DNA of 22,382 nt. It comes from B13-G4 sp030606805. GTDB lineage: Bacteria; Desulfobacterota; Desulfobacteria; Desulfobacterales; ETH-SRB1. The notes under the pieces were generated by a model that did not search any database, was not told where the DNA came from, and saw only the letters and a program-made list of their open reading frames with translations. Location of the stretch: positions 1 to 22,382 of the forward strand of contig JAUWFS010000030.1 of NCBI GenBank assembly GCA_030606805.1. Direction: 5' to 3'. Below, in pieces: positions 5,232 to 13,888 of this stretch; the first letter of the stretch is position 1; each line of letters opens with the position of its first letter. The translations under genes and the position numbers were made by a program.

Positions 5232-6976
5232 AACCAATTAAAAAAAACCACATAAAGTTGAGAACAATTCTGATTGGTTTTATTTTCAGCATTTTTCTAT
5301 CTGCTATAGGGGCAAGGGCTTTTTATCTTCAGGTTTTTTGCAGTTCATGGCTGTCAAGGAAAGCAGCAAATCAATATGAGAAGTCATTAATATTTCATGG
5401 AAAGCGTGGGACAATTTACGATACAAACCACAGGGAAATGGCCTTGAGTATAGATGTTACATCAATTGTGGCATATCCTCCCAATATCGAGGAGCCGGCG
5501 GCGACCTCCAAGGCTCTTAATAAAACGCTGAAAATTGACCTTAATTCGCTTAAGCAAAGACTCACATCTGACAGATCATTTGTTTGGGTTAAACGCAAGG
5601 TTACACCAAAGGAAGTAAAAGATGTAAAAGCCCTTGATCTTAAAGGTATAGATTTTATATCCGAGGACGAACGTTTTTATCCAAACAAAACCCTTGCAGC
5701 ACAGATGCTTGGATTTTCAGGCACAGATGGGCATGGCCTTGAAGGAATCGAATACTATTATGATACTTACCTTAAAGGAAGTACTTGTAGTTTTACGGTT
5801 TTAAAAGATGCTTTCAAGCGCGGGTTCGACGCTGAAAAGAGTGTAATGCCTGATTGCAGCGGGAATAATCTGATATTAACGATTGATTATAATATCCAGT
5901 ATTTATCCGAAAGAGCGCTCGAAGAAGCTGCTGTTAAATTTAATGCCGAATCAGGGATGGCGATTGTAATGTCTCCAAAGACCGGAGCCATACTGGCAGT
6001 GGCGCACTATCCATTTTTTAATCCAAATTCTTTTGGAGAGTTTGATCAGAATCTGTGGAGAAACAGATCAATAACAGATCCATTTGAGCCCGGCTCAACC
6101 ATGAAAATTTTCAGCGCATGTGCGGCAATAGAATTTGGAGGATATTCTCCGAATGCCATTTTTTTCTGTGAAAACGGTAAATACAAAATAGGCAAAAACG
6201 TTGTCCGCGATACTCATCCTCACGGCTGGCTGTCTCTACAGCAGATTATTAAGTTTTCAAGCAATATCGGCACTATAAAGGTTAGCGAAATGGTAGGGCC
6301 GGAACATATTTATAAAACATTCCGCAGTTTTGGTTTTGGTGAAAAGACTGGAATAGACTGCCCGGGGGAAACATCGGGCAGCCTGTCCCATTACAATAGA
6401 TGGTCAAAAATTGATGCCGGCGCAATATCCTTTGGACAGGGAGTTGCCGTTTCCGCCCTGCAACTGATAACTGCGGCTTCAGCTATTGCAAATGACGGGG
6501 TACTCATGGCTCCTTATATTGTCCAGGCTATAACGGATCAGAATGGACGTCTTATAAAAAGCTCAAGCCCGCGTATGGTCAGAAGGGTCGTTTCACTGGA
6601 AACAGCCAGAACCGTGAAAAAAATAATGGCTTCTGTAACTACTGAAGGGGGGACAGGTGTGAATGCTGCTTTGGAAGGTTATACTGTCTGCGGGAAGACG
6701 GGAACCGCCCAGAAAATTGATGAGAAAGGAACTTACTCAAACGAAAAATACACAGCTTCATTCCTTGGGTTTATTCCTGCCGAGGATCCTGAAATAGCTG
6801 TTCTGGTAGTTATTGACGAACCCCAGGGAAAGCATTACGGCAGCATAGTTGCGGCTCCGGCATTCAAAAGAATAGCGCATGAAACTGTAAACTATATGAA
6901 CATACCGTTAACCGTCGATAATTCATTTGGAAGACTGGTTGACATACGGACCGGCGGAAATGGGGCAAAAGGTTGA
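5228..6976 (+). CDS. ftsI: Septal peptidoglycan transpeptidase FtsI (PBP3)
   Basis: The 582-residue class B penicillin-binding protein has an N-terminal membrane anchor at about residues 13-36. The dimerisation/pedestal domain contains KRGTIYDTNHREMALS and HGLEGIEYYYD. The transpeptidase domain carries all three active-site motifs: STMK with catalytic Ser290 and Lys293, SSN at 344-346, and KTG at 490-492. It crosslinks the peptides of septal peptidoglycan in partnership with FtsW. The protein ends about 60 residues after the catalytic core (VNYMNIPLTVDNSFGRL...) and lacks the PASTA repeats found in SpoVD-like or some related homologues. The length is close to E. coli FtsI. The start overlaps ftsL and the end overlaps murE, implying translational coupling. 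Confidence 0.96.
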   Translation: MKPIKKNHIKLRTILIGFIFSIFLSAIGARAFYLQVFCSSWLSRKAANQYEKSLIFHGKRGTIYDTNHREMALSIDVTSIVAYPPNIEEPAATSKALNKTLKIDLNSLKQRLTSDRSFVWVKRKVTPKEVKDVKALDLKGIDFISEDERFYPNKTLAAQMLGFSGTDGHGLEGIEYYYDTYLKGSTCSFTVLKDAFKRGFDAEKSVMPDCSGNNLILTIDYNIQYLSERALEEAAVKFNAESGMAIVMSPKTGAILAVAHYPFFNPNSFGEFDQNLWRNRSITDPFEPGSTMKIFSACAAIEFGGYSPNAIFFCENGKYKIGKNVVRDTHPHGWLSLQQIIKFSSNIGTIKVSEMVGPEHIYKTFRSFGFGEKTGIDCPGETSGSLSHYNRWSKIDAGAISFGQGVAVSALQLITAASAIANDGVLMAPYIVQAITDQNGRLIKSSSPRMVRRVVSLETARTVKKIMASVTTEGGTGVNAALEGYTVCGKTGTAQKIDEKGTYSNEKYTASFLGFIPAEDPEIAVLVVIDEPQGKHYGSIVAAPAFKRIAHETVNYMNIPLTVDNSFGRLVDIRTGGNGAKG

Positions 6977-8559
6977 AACTTTCTATTTTGCTTGAATCTG
7001 TAACGGAAATAAGGCGTGTAAGCATTGTCAAAGAAGGTATGGAGCATCAGCATAGCGCGGGAACATGGCAACATAATAACTTGCCGGATTATGAAATAGG
7101 CTCAATACATTATCGGGCGCAGGAGGTTAAGCCTGATGGGCTTTTTGTTGCAGTAAAGGGTTTTAAGGCGGATGGGCATGACTTTATTGATGAAGCCATC
7201 GCAAGAGGTGCATCGGTAATTGTAGCTCAGGAACCTGTTAACAAAGAATCTGTAATTATAGAGGTTGAGAATGCCAGAAAAGCTCTTGCAGCAATTTCCG
7301 CAAATTTTTACGGGAATGCTTCAGAGAAATTGTTCATTATAGGGATAACCGGAACAAACGGTAAAACAACAACAGCTTACATAATTGAAAGTATCCTTGC
7401 TGAAACGGGTTTCAAGGTTGGTGTAATAGGAACTATTAATTACCGTTATTCAGGCAGGGTTTTTCCAAACCCAATGACAACGCCGGAATCTTTGGATCTG
7501 CAAAGGATATTGGCGGAAATGCATGAAAACGGGGTCACTCACGTTGTTCTGGAAGTGTCATCTCATGCAATTGACCTGCGCAGGATTGACTGCTGCCGGA
7601 TAGATATTGGTGTGTTCACCAATCTGACCCGGGAACACCTTGATTATCATGGAGATATGGATTCTTACTGGTTTTGCAAAAAAAGGCTTTTTACAGAGCA
7701 TTTAAAAACCGGTCCCAAGAAGGGCCACATTACGGCTGTAGTAAATTGCGATGATAAGAGAGGAAAAGGACTTTATAATTTACTTTCAGAAGCATCTGAT
7801 AGTATGCCCGTGATTTCCACAGGCAGCACGGCAGATAAAATGATATGGCCGGATAATATTAAATACAGCCTTACAGGTATTACGGGGAGAATTTCAACGA
7901 AACTGGGGGTATTTGATTTTAAATCACCTCTCGCAGGGGAGCATAATCTTGAGAATATACTCAGCGCAACAGGTGTGGGGATTGCTCTTGGACTTTCTCC
8001 GGCTATCATAAAGGCAGGTATAGAAAAGACCTGCCGGATACCAGGCAGACTGGAATTTATACCAAATAAAACAGGCAAATTTGTGTTTGTTGATTACGCC
8101 CATACTCCGGATGCTCTGGAACATGTTCTGTCTTCTTTAAAGTCAATTAAAGATAATAAAATCGGCAGAATTATCTGTGTATTTGGTTGCGGCGGCGATA
8201 GAGATAGAGGCAAAAGGCCCCGGATGGGCGAAATAGCCGGCAGGTTTTGCGATCTAACTATAATTACATCGGATAATCCGCGGACAGAAGATCCCATGGA
8301 AATAATAAGCCGGATAGTAGAGGGAATAAAACAAACATCTTCAAAGAAATATGACCCAAAGGAGCCGGCAAACGGCATTCAAGAGAAAGGTTATGTTATT
8401 GAGCCTGATCGCAGGAAAGCCATAAAGCTGAGCATCACATCAGCCGGTTCGGGAGATATCATACTTATAGCCGGCAAGGGGCATGAGGCATATCAATTAA
8501 TCAAGGGTGAAACTTTTCACTTTGATGACAGGGAGGAAGCGAGAGAAGCGCTTAAATAA
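6973..8559 (+). CDS. murE: UDP-MurNAc-L-Ala-D-Glu:meso-2,6-diaminopimelate ligase MurE
   Basis: This 528-residue cytoplasmic Mur ligase adds the third stem-peptide residue. The ATP loop GTNGKTT is at 127-133, preceded by an N-terminal UDP-binding domain (KPDGLFVAVKGFKADGHDF). Further hallmarks are TTPESLDLQRIL, EVSSHAIDLRRID and GCGGDRDRGKRP. DNPR at 434-437 (DNPRTEDP) is the signature for meso-diaminopimelate rather than lysine, which supports a Gram-negative-type wall. The start is TTG at 6973, overlapping the ftsI stop as TTGA; it gives the expected beginning MKLSILLE. The gene is slightly longer than E. coli MurE (495). A single forward heptad arm begins seven bases after its stop. Confidence 0.96.
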   Translation: MKLSILLESVTEIRRVSIVKEGMEHQHSAGTWQHNNLPDYEIGSIHYRAQEVKPDGLFVAVKGFKADGHDFIDEAIARGASVIVAQEPVNKESVIIEVENARKALAAISANFYGNASEKLFIIGITGTNGKTTTAYIIESILAETGFKVGVIGTINYRYSGRVFPNPMTTPESLDLQRILAEMHENGVTHVVLEVSSHAIDLRRIDCCRIDIGVFTNLTREHLDYHGDMDSYWFCKKRLFTEHLKTGPKKGHITAVVNCDDKRGKGLYNLLSEASDSMPVISTGSTADKMIWPDNIKYSLTGITGRISTKLGVFDFKSPLAGEHNLENILSATGVGIALGLSPAIIKAGIEKTCRIPGRLEFIPNKTGKFVFVDYAHTPDALEHVLSSLKSIKDNKIGRIICVFGCGGDRDRGKRPRMGEIAGRFCDLTIITSDNPRTEDPMEIISRIVEGIKQTSSKKYDPKEPANGIQEKGYVIEPDRRKAIKLSITSAGSGDIILIAGKGHEAYQLIKGETFHFDDREEAREALK

Positions 8560-8566
8560 AATATTG

Positions 8567-8591
8567 GGTTTACGGTTCACGGTTTACAGTT
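8567..8591 (+). repeat. Heptad repeat, forward arm only (after murE)
   Basis: GGTTTACGGTTCACGG then TTTACAGTT continues the 7-bp period directly after murE. No reverse arm is recognisable before murF, so this gap holds either a solo arm or a pair that has lost one side. Confidence 0.8.
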
Positions 8592-8636
8592 AAGGTTTTT
8601 ATGTTTTGAGTAAGGAACGGTTACAAAAAAACGACA

Positions 8637-10031
8637 ATGGGAAACGAAGCAAAAATACCCTGGACTACTGCTGAAATCCTTGAAGCAACAAAGGGAGACC
8701 TTTTGTGCGGGGATGTCAAACATGTTTTTGAGGGAGTATCTATTGATTCACGCACAATATCTGCGAATGAACTTTTTATTGCGATCAAGGGAAATGTTCA
8801 TGATGGTCATGGTTTTGCATCTAATGTGATAACCGGTGGCGTGAGAGGTCTTATTATAAGTAAAGATAATGCCGGTACGGATTGGCAAGATAAGGGTATT
8901 GTTTGTGTGGCAGTGAGCAATACTACGAAAGCTCTGGGCGATCTTGCTTCTTTTAACCGCAGGCGGACCGATGTTTCAGTTGTAGCGATAACTGGTTCAA
9001 ACGGCAAAACTACAACCAAAGAAATGACTGCTTCCGTTGTTTCAACGCGTTATAAAACTTTATCTACCAAAGGAAATTTCAATAATGAAATAGGGCTTCC
9101 GCTAACGCTCCTGGATCTTAAAAACAGCCACCAGTGGGCTGTGCTTGAGCTTGGGACGAACAGACCCGGAGAGATAGACAGGCTGGGTGAAATTTGTATT
9201 CCTGATATTGGCGTAATTACAAACATAGGCTTTGCTCACCTTGAGGGACTGGGTTCAATTGAAGGGGTAATGAATGCCAAAGGAGAGCTTCTAAAAAGAA
9301 TAAAGCCGGAGGGAACAGCGGTTCTTAATGCAGATGATTCAAGAGTTTTATGTTTATCAACAAAGACCTCAAGAAAAGTGCTTTATTTCGGTTTATCAGA
9401 AGATGCCCGTATTAAAGCGCTGGATGTCAATGAAACGACAACCGGGATTTCTTTTACTCTGGTGCTGCCGGAAGAAAAAATTCCAATAAAACTCAGAGTG
9501 CATGGCGGATTCATGGTATCAAATGCCCTTGCTGCAGCGTCTGTTGGATATATTATTGGTTTGTCTTCAGAGGAGATAAAAGCCGGCTTAGAATATTTTC
9601 AGCCGGTTAAGGGCAGGATAAATATCTTTGATATCAGGGGAGTGCACATAATTGACGACACATACAATGCAAATCCTGATTCAATGGAAGCTGCAATCAG
9701 GATTCTCAGTTCATTAAAAGGCAACAGCAGGGGTATTTTTGTGGTCGGCGATATGCTTGAGCTGGGAGAACACGCAGAATCCATGCACAGAAAGATAGGC
9801 GCTCTGTCTGCCAGATCAAATATTGCAAGGCTTTACATTACAGGTGAGTTCGCAAAAGCTGTTGCAAACGGTGCCCGCAAAGAAGATAAAAATTCGATGG
9901 ATATATTTATTGGAGCAAGAGAAGAGATTCTTGAAGATTTAAAGAAATCACTTTTGCCGGGAGACTGGGTTCTTGTAAAGGGCTCAAGGGCAATGGGCAT
10001 GGAGAAAATCGTTGAGGGGTTGAGGATCTAA
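8637..10031 (+). CDS. murF: UDP-MurNAc-tripeptide:D-Ala-D-Ala ligase MurF
   Basis: This 464-residue Mur ligase adds D-Ala-D-Ala to complete the pentapeptide. The ATP loop GSNGKTT begins at residue 120. The protein also shows ELGTNRPGEIDRL, TNIGFAHLEGLGSIEGV, GGFMVSNALAAASV and the family marker IDDTYNANPDSMEAAI. The N-terminal substrate domain carries DSRTISANELFIAIKG. The length is close to E. coli MurF (452). ATG at 8637 has only a weak, distant AAGGA upstream (about 20 bases). The stop is six bases before mraY. The D-Ala-D-Ala substrate must come from a ligase encoded elsewhere, as no ddl gene is present in this cluster. Confidence 0.96.
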   Translation: MGNEAKIPWTTAEILEATKGDLLCGDVKHVFEGVSIDSRTISANELFIAIKGNVHDGHGFASNVITGGVRGLIISKDNAGTDWQDKGIVCVAVSNTTKALGDLASFNRRRTDVSVVAITGSNGKTTTKEMTASVVSTRYKTLSTKGNFNNEIGLPLTLLDLKNSHQWAVLELGTNRPGEIDRLGEICIPDIGVITNIGFAHLEGLGSIEGVMNAKGELLKRIKPEGTAVLNADDSRVLCLSTKTSRKVLYFGLSEDARIKALDVNETTTGISFTLVLPEEKIPIKLRVHGGFMVSNALAAASVGYIIGLSSEEIKAGLEYFQPVKGRINIFDIRGVHIIDDTYNANPDSMEAAIRILSSLKGNSRGIFVVGDMLELGEHAESMHRKIGALSARSNIARLYITGEFAKAVANGARKEDKNSMDIFIGAREEILEDLKKSLLPGDWVLVKGSRAMGMEKIVEGLRI

Positions 10032-10037
10032 CATATT

Positions 10038-11117
10038 ATGCTTTACCATCTGCTATATCCGCTTCATACGACGATATCGGCTTTTAATGTATTCCGCTAC
10101 ATTACATTCAGGACTATCTATGCCAGTCTTACAGCTTTTTTTATCTGTTTTTTCCTCGGGCCGTGGGTTATCAGAAAGCTCAACGAGATGCAGATCGGAC
10201 AGCATATAAGAAAAGACGGCCCGCAGTCACATCTTGATAAAGCCGGAACGCCTACTATGGGTGGAATCCTGATTATATTTTCGATTACTGTCTCTGCACT
10301 TCTCTGGATGAATTTGACAAACTATTATGTGTGGATAGCTCTTTTGGTAACGATTGGCTTTGGCACTATCGGCTTTATAGACGACTATCTCATGCAGATC
10401 AAAAAACGGAGCAAGGGACTCAGCGTTAAAAGCAAGTTTTGTCTTCAGATATTACTCGCATTGTTAATTGGATTTCTTGTTTATATGTGTCCTGATTTTT
10501 CAACACGAGTAACTGTCCCGTTTTTTAAAAATATTTCGCCTGATCTGGGCTGGGGATATATATTTTTTGCGGCGTTTGTAATTGTTGCAACATCAAATGC
10601 CGTCAACCTCACAGACGGCCTTGACGGCCTTGCTATTGGCCCAGTGATTGTAGTTGCTGCCACATATATGCTTTTTGCTTATGTGGCAGGGCATTCTAAA
10701 ATAGCTGATTATCTTCAGATCAACTATGTTGCCGAAGGCGGTGAAATAGCAATTTTTTGCGGAATTCTGGCTGGAGCAGGCATGGGTTTTCTATGGTTTA
10801 ACGCATACCCTGCTCAAATTTTTATGGGTGATGTTGGATCCCTTTCACTTGGCGGCGCTATAGGCACAGTTGCTGTGATTACAAAACAGGAGATACTGCT
10901 GGTAATTGTCGGGGGCCTTTTTGTTATAGAAACACTTTCCGTGATTTTTCAGGTAGGTTTTTTTAAGATGACAAACGGACGAAGGATTTTCAAAATGGCG
11001 CCGCTTCACCATCATTTTGAATTAAAAGGATGGCCGGAGCCAAAGGTTATAGTACGATTCTGGATAATTGCCATAGCGCTTGCACTTATTTCAATGAGTA
11101 CGTTGAAACTGAGGTGA
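10038..11117 (+). CDS. mraY: Phospho-N-acetylmuramoyl-pentapeptide-transferase MraY
   Basis: This 359-residue polytopic inner-membrane enzyme transfers phospho-MurNAc-pentapeptide to undecaprenyl phosphate, giving lipid I. About ten hydrophobic helices are visible. Key residues match the E. coli numbering closely: the Asp pair D115-D116 in GFIDDYL, the motif NLTDGLDGLAIGP, the catalytic-region aspartate D265 in FMGDVGSLSLGG, and the His cluster H324-H326 in MAPLHHHFE. QSHLDKAGTPTMGG in the first cytoplasmic loop is also typical. The length is equal to or one short of E. coli MraY. The gene lies six bases after murF, and the forward heptad arm starts two bases after its stop codon. Confidence 0.98.
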   Translation: MLYHLLYPLHTTISAFNVFRYITFRTIYASLTAFFICFFLGPWVIRKLNEMQIGQHIRKDGPQSHLDKAGTPTMGGILIIFSITVSALLWMNLTNYYVWIALLVTIGFGTIGFIDDYLMQIKKRSKGLSVKSKFCLQILLALLIGFLVYMCPDFSTRVTVPFFKNISPDLGWGYIFFAAFVIVATSNAVNLTDGLDGLAIGPVIVVAATYMLFAYVAGHSKIADYLQINYVAEGGEIAIFCGILAGAGMGFLWFNAYPAQIFMGDVGSLSLGGAIGTVAVITKQEILLVIVGGLFVIETLSVIFQVGFFKMTNGRRIFKMAPLHHHFELKGWPEPKVIVRFWIIAIALALISMSTLKLR

Positions 11118-11119
11118 AA

Positions 11120-11151
11120 GGTTTACGGTTCACGGTTCACGGTTCACGGTT
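11120..11151 (+). repeat. Heptad repeat, forward arm (after mraY)
   Basis: GGTTTACGG followed by three TTCACGG units and TTG. It starts two bases after the mraY stop. Together with the arm at 11186-11213 it forms a stem of about 28-30 bp enclosing only 34 bp, the simplest of the bracketed gaps. Confidence 0.9.
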
Positions 11152-11185
11152 GATCAAAACATAAAACCATTAACTATAAACCGAC

Positions 11186-11213
11186 AACCGTGAACCGTAA
11201 ACCGTAAACCGTT
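11186..11213 (-). repeat. Heptad repeat, reverse arm (before murD)
   Basis: AACCGTGAACCGTAAACCG, then another TAAACCGTTT, complements the arm after mraY; the differences are TTC/TTT unit variants. It ends six bases before the murD ATG, where a Shine-Dalgarno sequence would normally be. Confidence 0.9.
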
Positions 11214-11219
11214 TATATT

Positions 11220-12581
11220 ATGGAGCTTAAAAATAAAAATATTCTAATAGTTGGCCTTGGTGTTACAGGCGTTGCAACTGCTCGATTTTTAATAAACAGG
11301 GGAGCATCAGTAACTGTCAGTGACCAGAAGAAAGAACAGGAGACAGGCCCTGAAGAGCCGTTAATCCGCGAGCCAGGAATAAGAATGGAATTAGGGCCAC
11401 ATAGAATCGAAACTTTTGAAAGAGCGGATCTTATTGTAGTCAGCCCCGGAGTTCCTCATACGATTCTGCCGATAAGAAGAGCAAAGGAACAAGGGATTCC
11501 AGTAATAGGTGAAATTGAGCTTGCATCAAGATTTATAACAGAACCAATTGTTGCTGTAACCGGCACTAATGGCAAAACCACTACAACAACTCTTTTAGGC
11601 AAAATGCTTGAAGATTCCGGTTTTAAAGTATTTGTTGGCGGAAATATAGGCAAGCCTCTGATTGCATATGCCGACAGAGAGGAAAAGGCTGAAATTGTTG
11701 TTGTAGAAGTAAGCAGTTTTCAACTGGATACCATAGATACTTTCCGAGCCAACGTGGCGGTTTTGCTGAATATTACCGAAGATCATATGGATCGTTATCC
11801 TGATCTGGATGCTTATACAAAGTCCAAGGTCCGGATTTTTAACAACCAGCAATATAACGATACAGCGGTGTTAAATGGTTCTGATCCTGTTGTGCGTTCT
11901 TTGAGCAGAGATATCCTGAGCAGAAAAGTTTTTTTCAGTTCAAAAGAAGAAGGTGTGGCAATAAGCGATGAAAACATAATTTCTCAGGAAAATATGTCTC
12001 AGCTCCTTGCGGACTTTAAACTGCCAGGCAAACACAACATGGAGAATGCTGCAGCGGCAAGTCTTGCGGCACTAACTGCCGGAGGAACCTTTGAAGGGGT
12101 GCGAACGGCATTGAGAAAATTCAAAGGACTTCCCCACAGGCTTGAATATATTGATACTCTAAATGGTGTCGACTTTTTCGACGATTCAAAGGCTACAAAT
12201 GTTGATTCAGTGGCAAAAGCGCTTGAAACTTTTGAAAGACCCGTAGTCCTGATTATGGGCGGCCGAAATAAGGGGAGTAAATTTCATGTTCTGAGAGATT
12301 TGATAGGTAGGCACACAAAAGAGCTGATAGTTATTGGAGAAGCAAAAGAGGATATTAAGGCTGAACTTGGGGATATTAAGCCTGTTGAGACTGCGAATAG
12401 CATGGAGGACGCAGTTTTCAAGGCATATAATGCTGCAAAACCGGGTGATATTGTACTCTTGTCGCCGGCCTGCGCCAGCTTTGACATGTATAACAGCTAT
12501 GCGCAAAGGGGAGAAGATTTTTGCAAAGCTGTTGCAAAACTTGGAACTGTAAACGGTTTACGGTTCACGGTTAACGGTTAA
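11220..12581 (+). CDS. murD: UDP-MurNAc-L-Ala:D-glutamate ligase MurD
   Basis: This 453-residue cytoplasmic Mur ligase adds D-Glu to UDP-MurNAc-L-Ala. The N-terminal Rossmann domain begins NILIVGLGVTGVATARFL, and the ATP loop GTNGKTT is at 115-121. EVSSFQLDTI, NITEDHMDRYPDLDAY, GKHNMENAAAA, DFFDDSKATNVDSV and LLSPACASFDMYNSYAQRGEDF are all typical. The normal MurD end would fall near FCKAVAKL. The last dozen residues (GTVNGLRFTVNG) are translated from the heptad repeat, whose TTAACGG variant supplies the stop codon. The native stop was thus probably displaced by repeat insertion or expansion. The start ATG follows a repeat arm with no visible ribosome binding site. Confidence 0.96.
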   Translation: MELKNKNILIVGLGVTGVATARFLINRGASVTVSDQKKEQETGPEEPLIREPGIRMELGPHRIETFERADLIVVSPGVPHTILPIRRAKEQGIPVIGEIELASRFITEPIVAVTGTNGKTTTTTLLGKMLEDSGFKVFVGGNIGKPLIAYADREEKAEIVVVEVSSFQLDTIDTFRANVAVLLNITEDHMDRYPDLDAYTKSKVRIFNNQQYNDTAVLNGSDPVVRSLSRDILSRKVFFSSKEEGVAISDENIISQENMSQLLADFKLPGKHNMENAAAASLAALTAGGTFEGVRTALRKFKGLPHRLEYIDTLNGVDFFDDSKATNVDSVAKALETFERPVVLIMGGRNKGSKFHVLRDLIGRHTKELIVIGEAKEDIKAELGDIKPVETANSMEDAVFKAYNAAKPGDIVLLSPACASFDMYNSYAQRGEDFCKAVAKLGTVNGLRFTVNG

Positions 12582-12587
12582 CGGTCT
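12551..12587 (+). repeat. Heptad repeat, forward arm (end of murD)
   Basis: Units AAACGGT, TTACGG, TTCACGG, TTAACGG, TTAACGG run through the last codons and stop of murD. Here the variant TTAACGG replaces TTTACGG and provides the in-frame TAA. Confidence 0.85.
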
Positions 12588-12623
12588 CAAGTTTTGTACC
12601 CCTAATTATAGCAGTATGCTTTT

Positions 12624-12690
12624 CTCGTTCCCATGCTCCAGCGTGGGAATGCATACCATATGGGTTACCACGCTGAAGCATGGGAACGAG
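12624..12690. repeat. 67-bp GTTCCCA-type palindromic hairpin, copy 1
   Basis: CTCGTTCCCATGCT...GCGTGGGAA (12624-12649) pairs with TTACCACGC...AGCATGGGAACGAG (12665-12690) with two mismatches, around the 15-nt loop TGCATACCATATGGG. The loop is identical to copy 2 at 16658-16724. From memory, GTTCCCA-type intergenic hairpins of this form occur in several distant bacteria; that was not checked here. It lies between opposed heptad arms in the murD-ftsW spacer. Confidence 0.88.
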
Positions 12691-12694
12691 GCAA

Positions 12695-12726
12695 AACCGT
12701 GAACTGTAAACCGTGAACCGTAAACC
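12695..12726 (-). repeat. Heptad repeat, reverse arm (before ftsW)
   Basis: AACCGTGAACTGTAAACC followed by GTGAACCGTAAACC includes the unusual unit AACTGT, shared with the arm before murB. It ends ten bases before the ftsW ATG. A GTG inside it is in frame with ftsW and can mislead start calling. Confidence 0.9.
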
Positions 12727-12736
12727 ATTATTTATT

Positions 12737-13888
12737 ATGCCAAAACAACTGCCTAAAAATAATCCGCAATCAGGATATGATATCAAACTCCTTTTCCCTG
12801 TCCTTTTTCTGGTTGGGATAGGCATTGTAATGGTTTACAGCTCAAGTTCAGCCCTGGCGCTTAAAGAATTTGGAATTGATTACTATTTTTTTAAGAAACA
12901 GACGTTTTTTTCACTATTAGGAATTCTTGCCCTGGTTAGTTGCAGGCATATTCCGTTAGAACTTTTTCGTTCTTTGGCATATCCGTTTCTATTTTTAGCG
13001 TTTTTATTCCTGATTGCTGTTAAGTTTTCCGGACTGGGTATAACTGCCGGGGGCTCCACACGATGGTTACGGCTGGGCTTTTTTACATTCCAGCCATCTG
13101 AGTTTGCGCGTTTTTCTCTTGTGTTATATCTGGCGTACTCCATGAGTAAAAAACTGGATAAACTTAAAGATTTTTCAATTGGTTTTTTGCCTCACCTTAT
13201 GGTTTTTGTTATATTCGCAATACTGATATTTCTGCAACCGGATTTTGGTTCGGTAGTTATCTTCGGGGCAGTTACATGGATTATGCTTTTTGTCGGAGGT
13301 GTTCGGTTTTTACATCTTTTAACACCGCTGCTGATATTTCTGCCCGCTTTATACATATTTATGATCAATGCCCCTTACAGGTTAAAACGAATTATGAGTT
13401 TCTGGGATCCATGGAAATATCCGACCGATGAAGGATACCAGATGATACATTCCTTTATGGCTTTCGGTACCGGGGGTATATGGGGAACAGGAATAGGAAA
13501 AGGTTATCAGAAGCTTTTCTACCTTCCCGAACCACATACTGATTTTATTTTTTCAGTTATTGGCGAAGAGCTTGGGCTTTTTGGCGTTCTTGTAATTTTA
13601 TTGCTCTATTTTGTGATCCTGTGGAGGGGAATAAGCATAGCAATAAATGCTGATGAGCCTTTTGGATCATTTATGGCTATTGGTTTGACAATCGCAATTG
13701 GGCTTCAGGTTTGCATTAATATGGGAGTTGCCCTGGGCCTTTTACCAACCAAGGGGCTTACCCTGCCGTTCTTGAGTTATGGGGGGACTTCTCTTTTAAT
13801 CAATATGGCATCAATAGGAGTATTGATGAATATAGGAGCATCTGCCAATGCGCTTAAAACCAGGCGAGTCAAAAAAAAGAGCGCATAG
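12737..13888 (+). CDS. ftsW: Septal peptidoglycan glycosyltransferase / SEDS protein FtsW
   Basis: This 383-residue SEDS-family membrane protein polymerises lipid II into septal glycan together with FtsI. About ten transmembrane segments are visible. Family motifs include VMVYSSSSALAL in the first helix region, GGSTRWLRLGFFTFQPSEFA, FLQPDFGSVVI, RIMSFWDPWKYPTDEGYQ, LPEPHTDFIFSVIGEELG, and the C-terminal GLLPTKGLTLPFLSYGGTS. I place the start at ATG 12737 (MPKQLPKNNPQS). The longer in-frame GTG at 12713 lies inside the heptad repeat and would add repeat-encoded residues. No clear ribosome binding site precedes ATG 12737. The 3' end overlaps murG by 41 bases. Confidence 0.96.
   Translation: MPKQLPKNNPQSGYDIKLLFPVLFLVGIGIVMVYSSSSALALKEFGIDYYFFKKQTFFSLLGILALVSCRHIPLELFRSLAYPFLFLAFLFLIAVKFSGLGITAGGSTRWLRLGFFTFQPSEFARFSLVLYLAYSMSKKLDKLKDFSIGFLPHLMVFVIFAILIFLQPDFGSVVIFGAVTWIMLFVGGVRFLHLLTPLLIFLPALYIFMINAPYRLKRIMSFWDPWKYPTDEGYQMIHSFMAFGTGGIWGTGIGKGYQKLFYLPEPHTDFIFSVIGEELGLFGVLVILLLYFVILWRGISIAINADEPFGSFMAIGLTIAIGLQVCINMGVALGLLPTKGLTLPFLSYGGTSLLINMASIGVLMNIGASANALKTRRVKKKSA
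13834..13838 (+). promoter_or_regulatory. Ribosome binding site of murG
   Basis: AGGAG lies inside the 3' end of ftsW, nine bases before ATG 13848. This decides the murG start and shows that it is translated from within ftsW. It contrasts with the repeat-preceded genes, which lack such a site. Confidence 0.75.

Noticed and set aside
11120..11213. Heptad stem as an ordinary intrinsic terminator
   Set aside because: The stem is followed by a start codon, not a T run, and the downstream genes are essential and must be transcribed through it.
12598..12690. Hairpin region as a tRNA or small RNA gene
   Set aside because: It folds as one long simple hairpin without cloverleaf features, and a second copy in another spacer marks it as a dispersed repeat.
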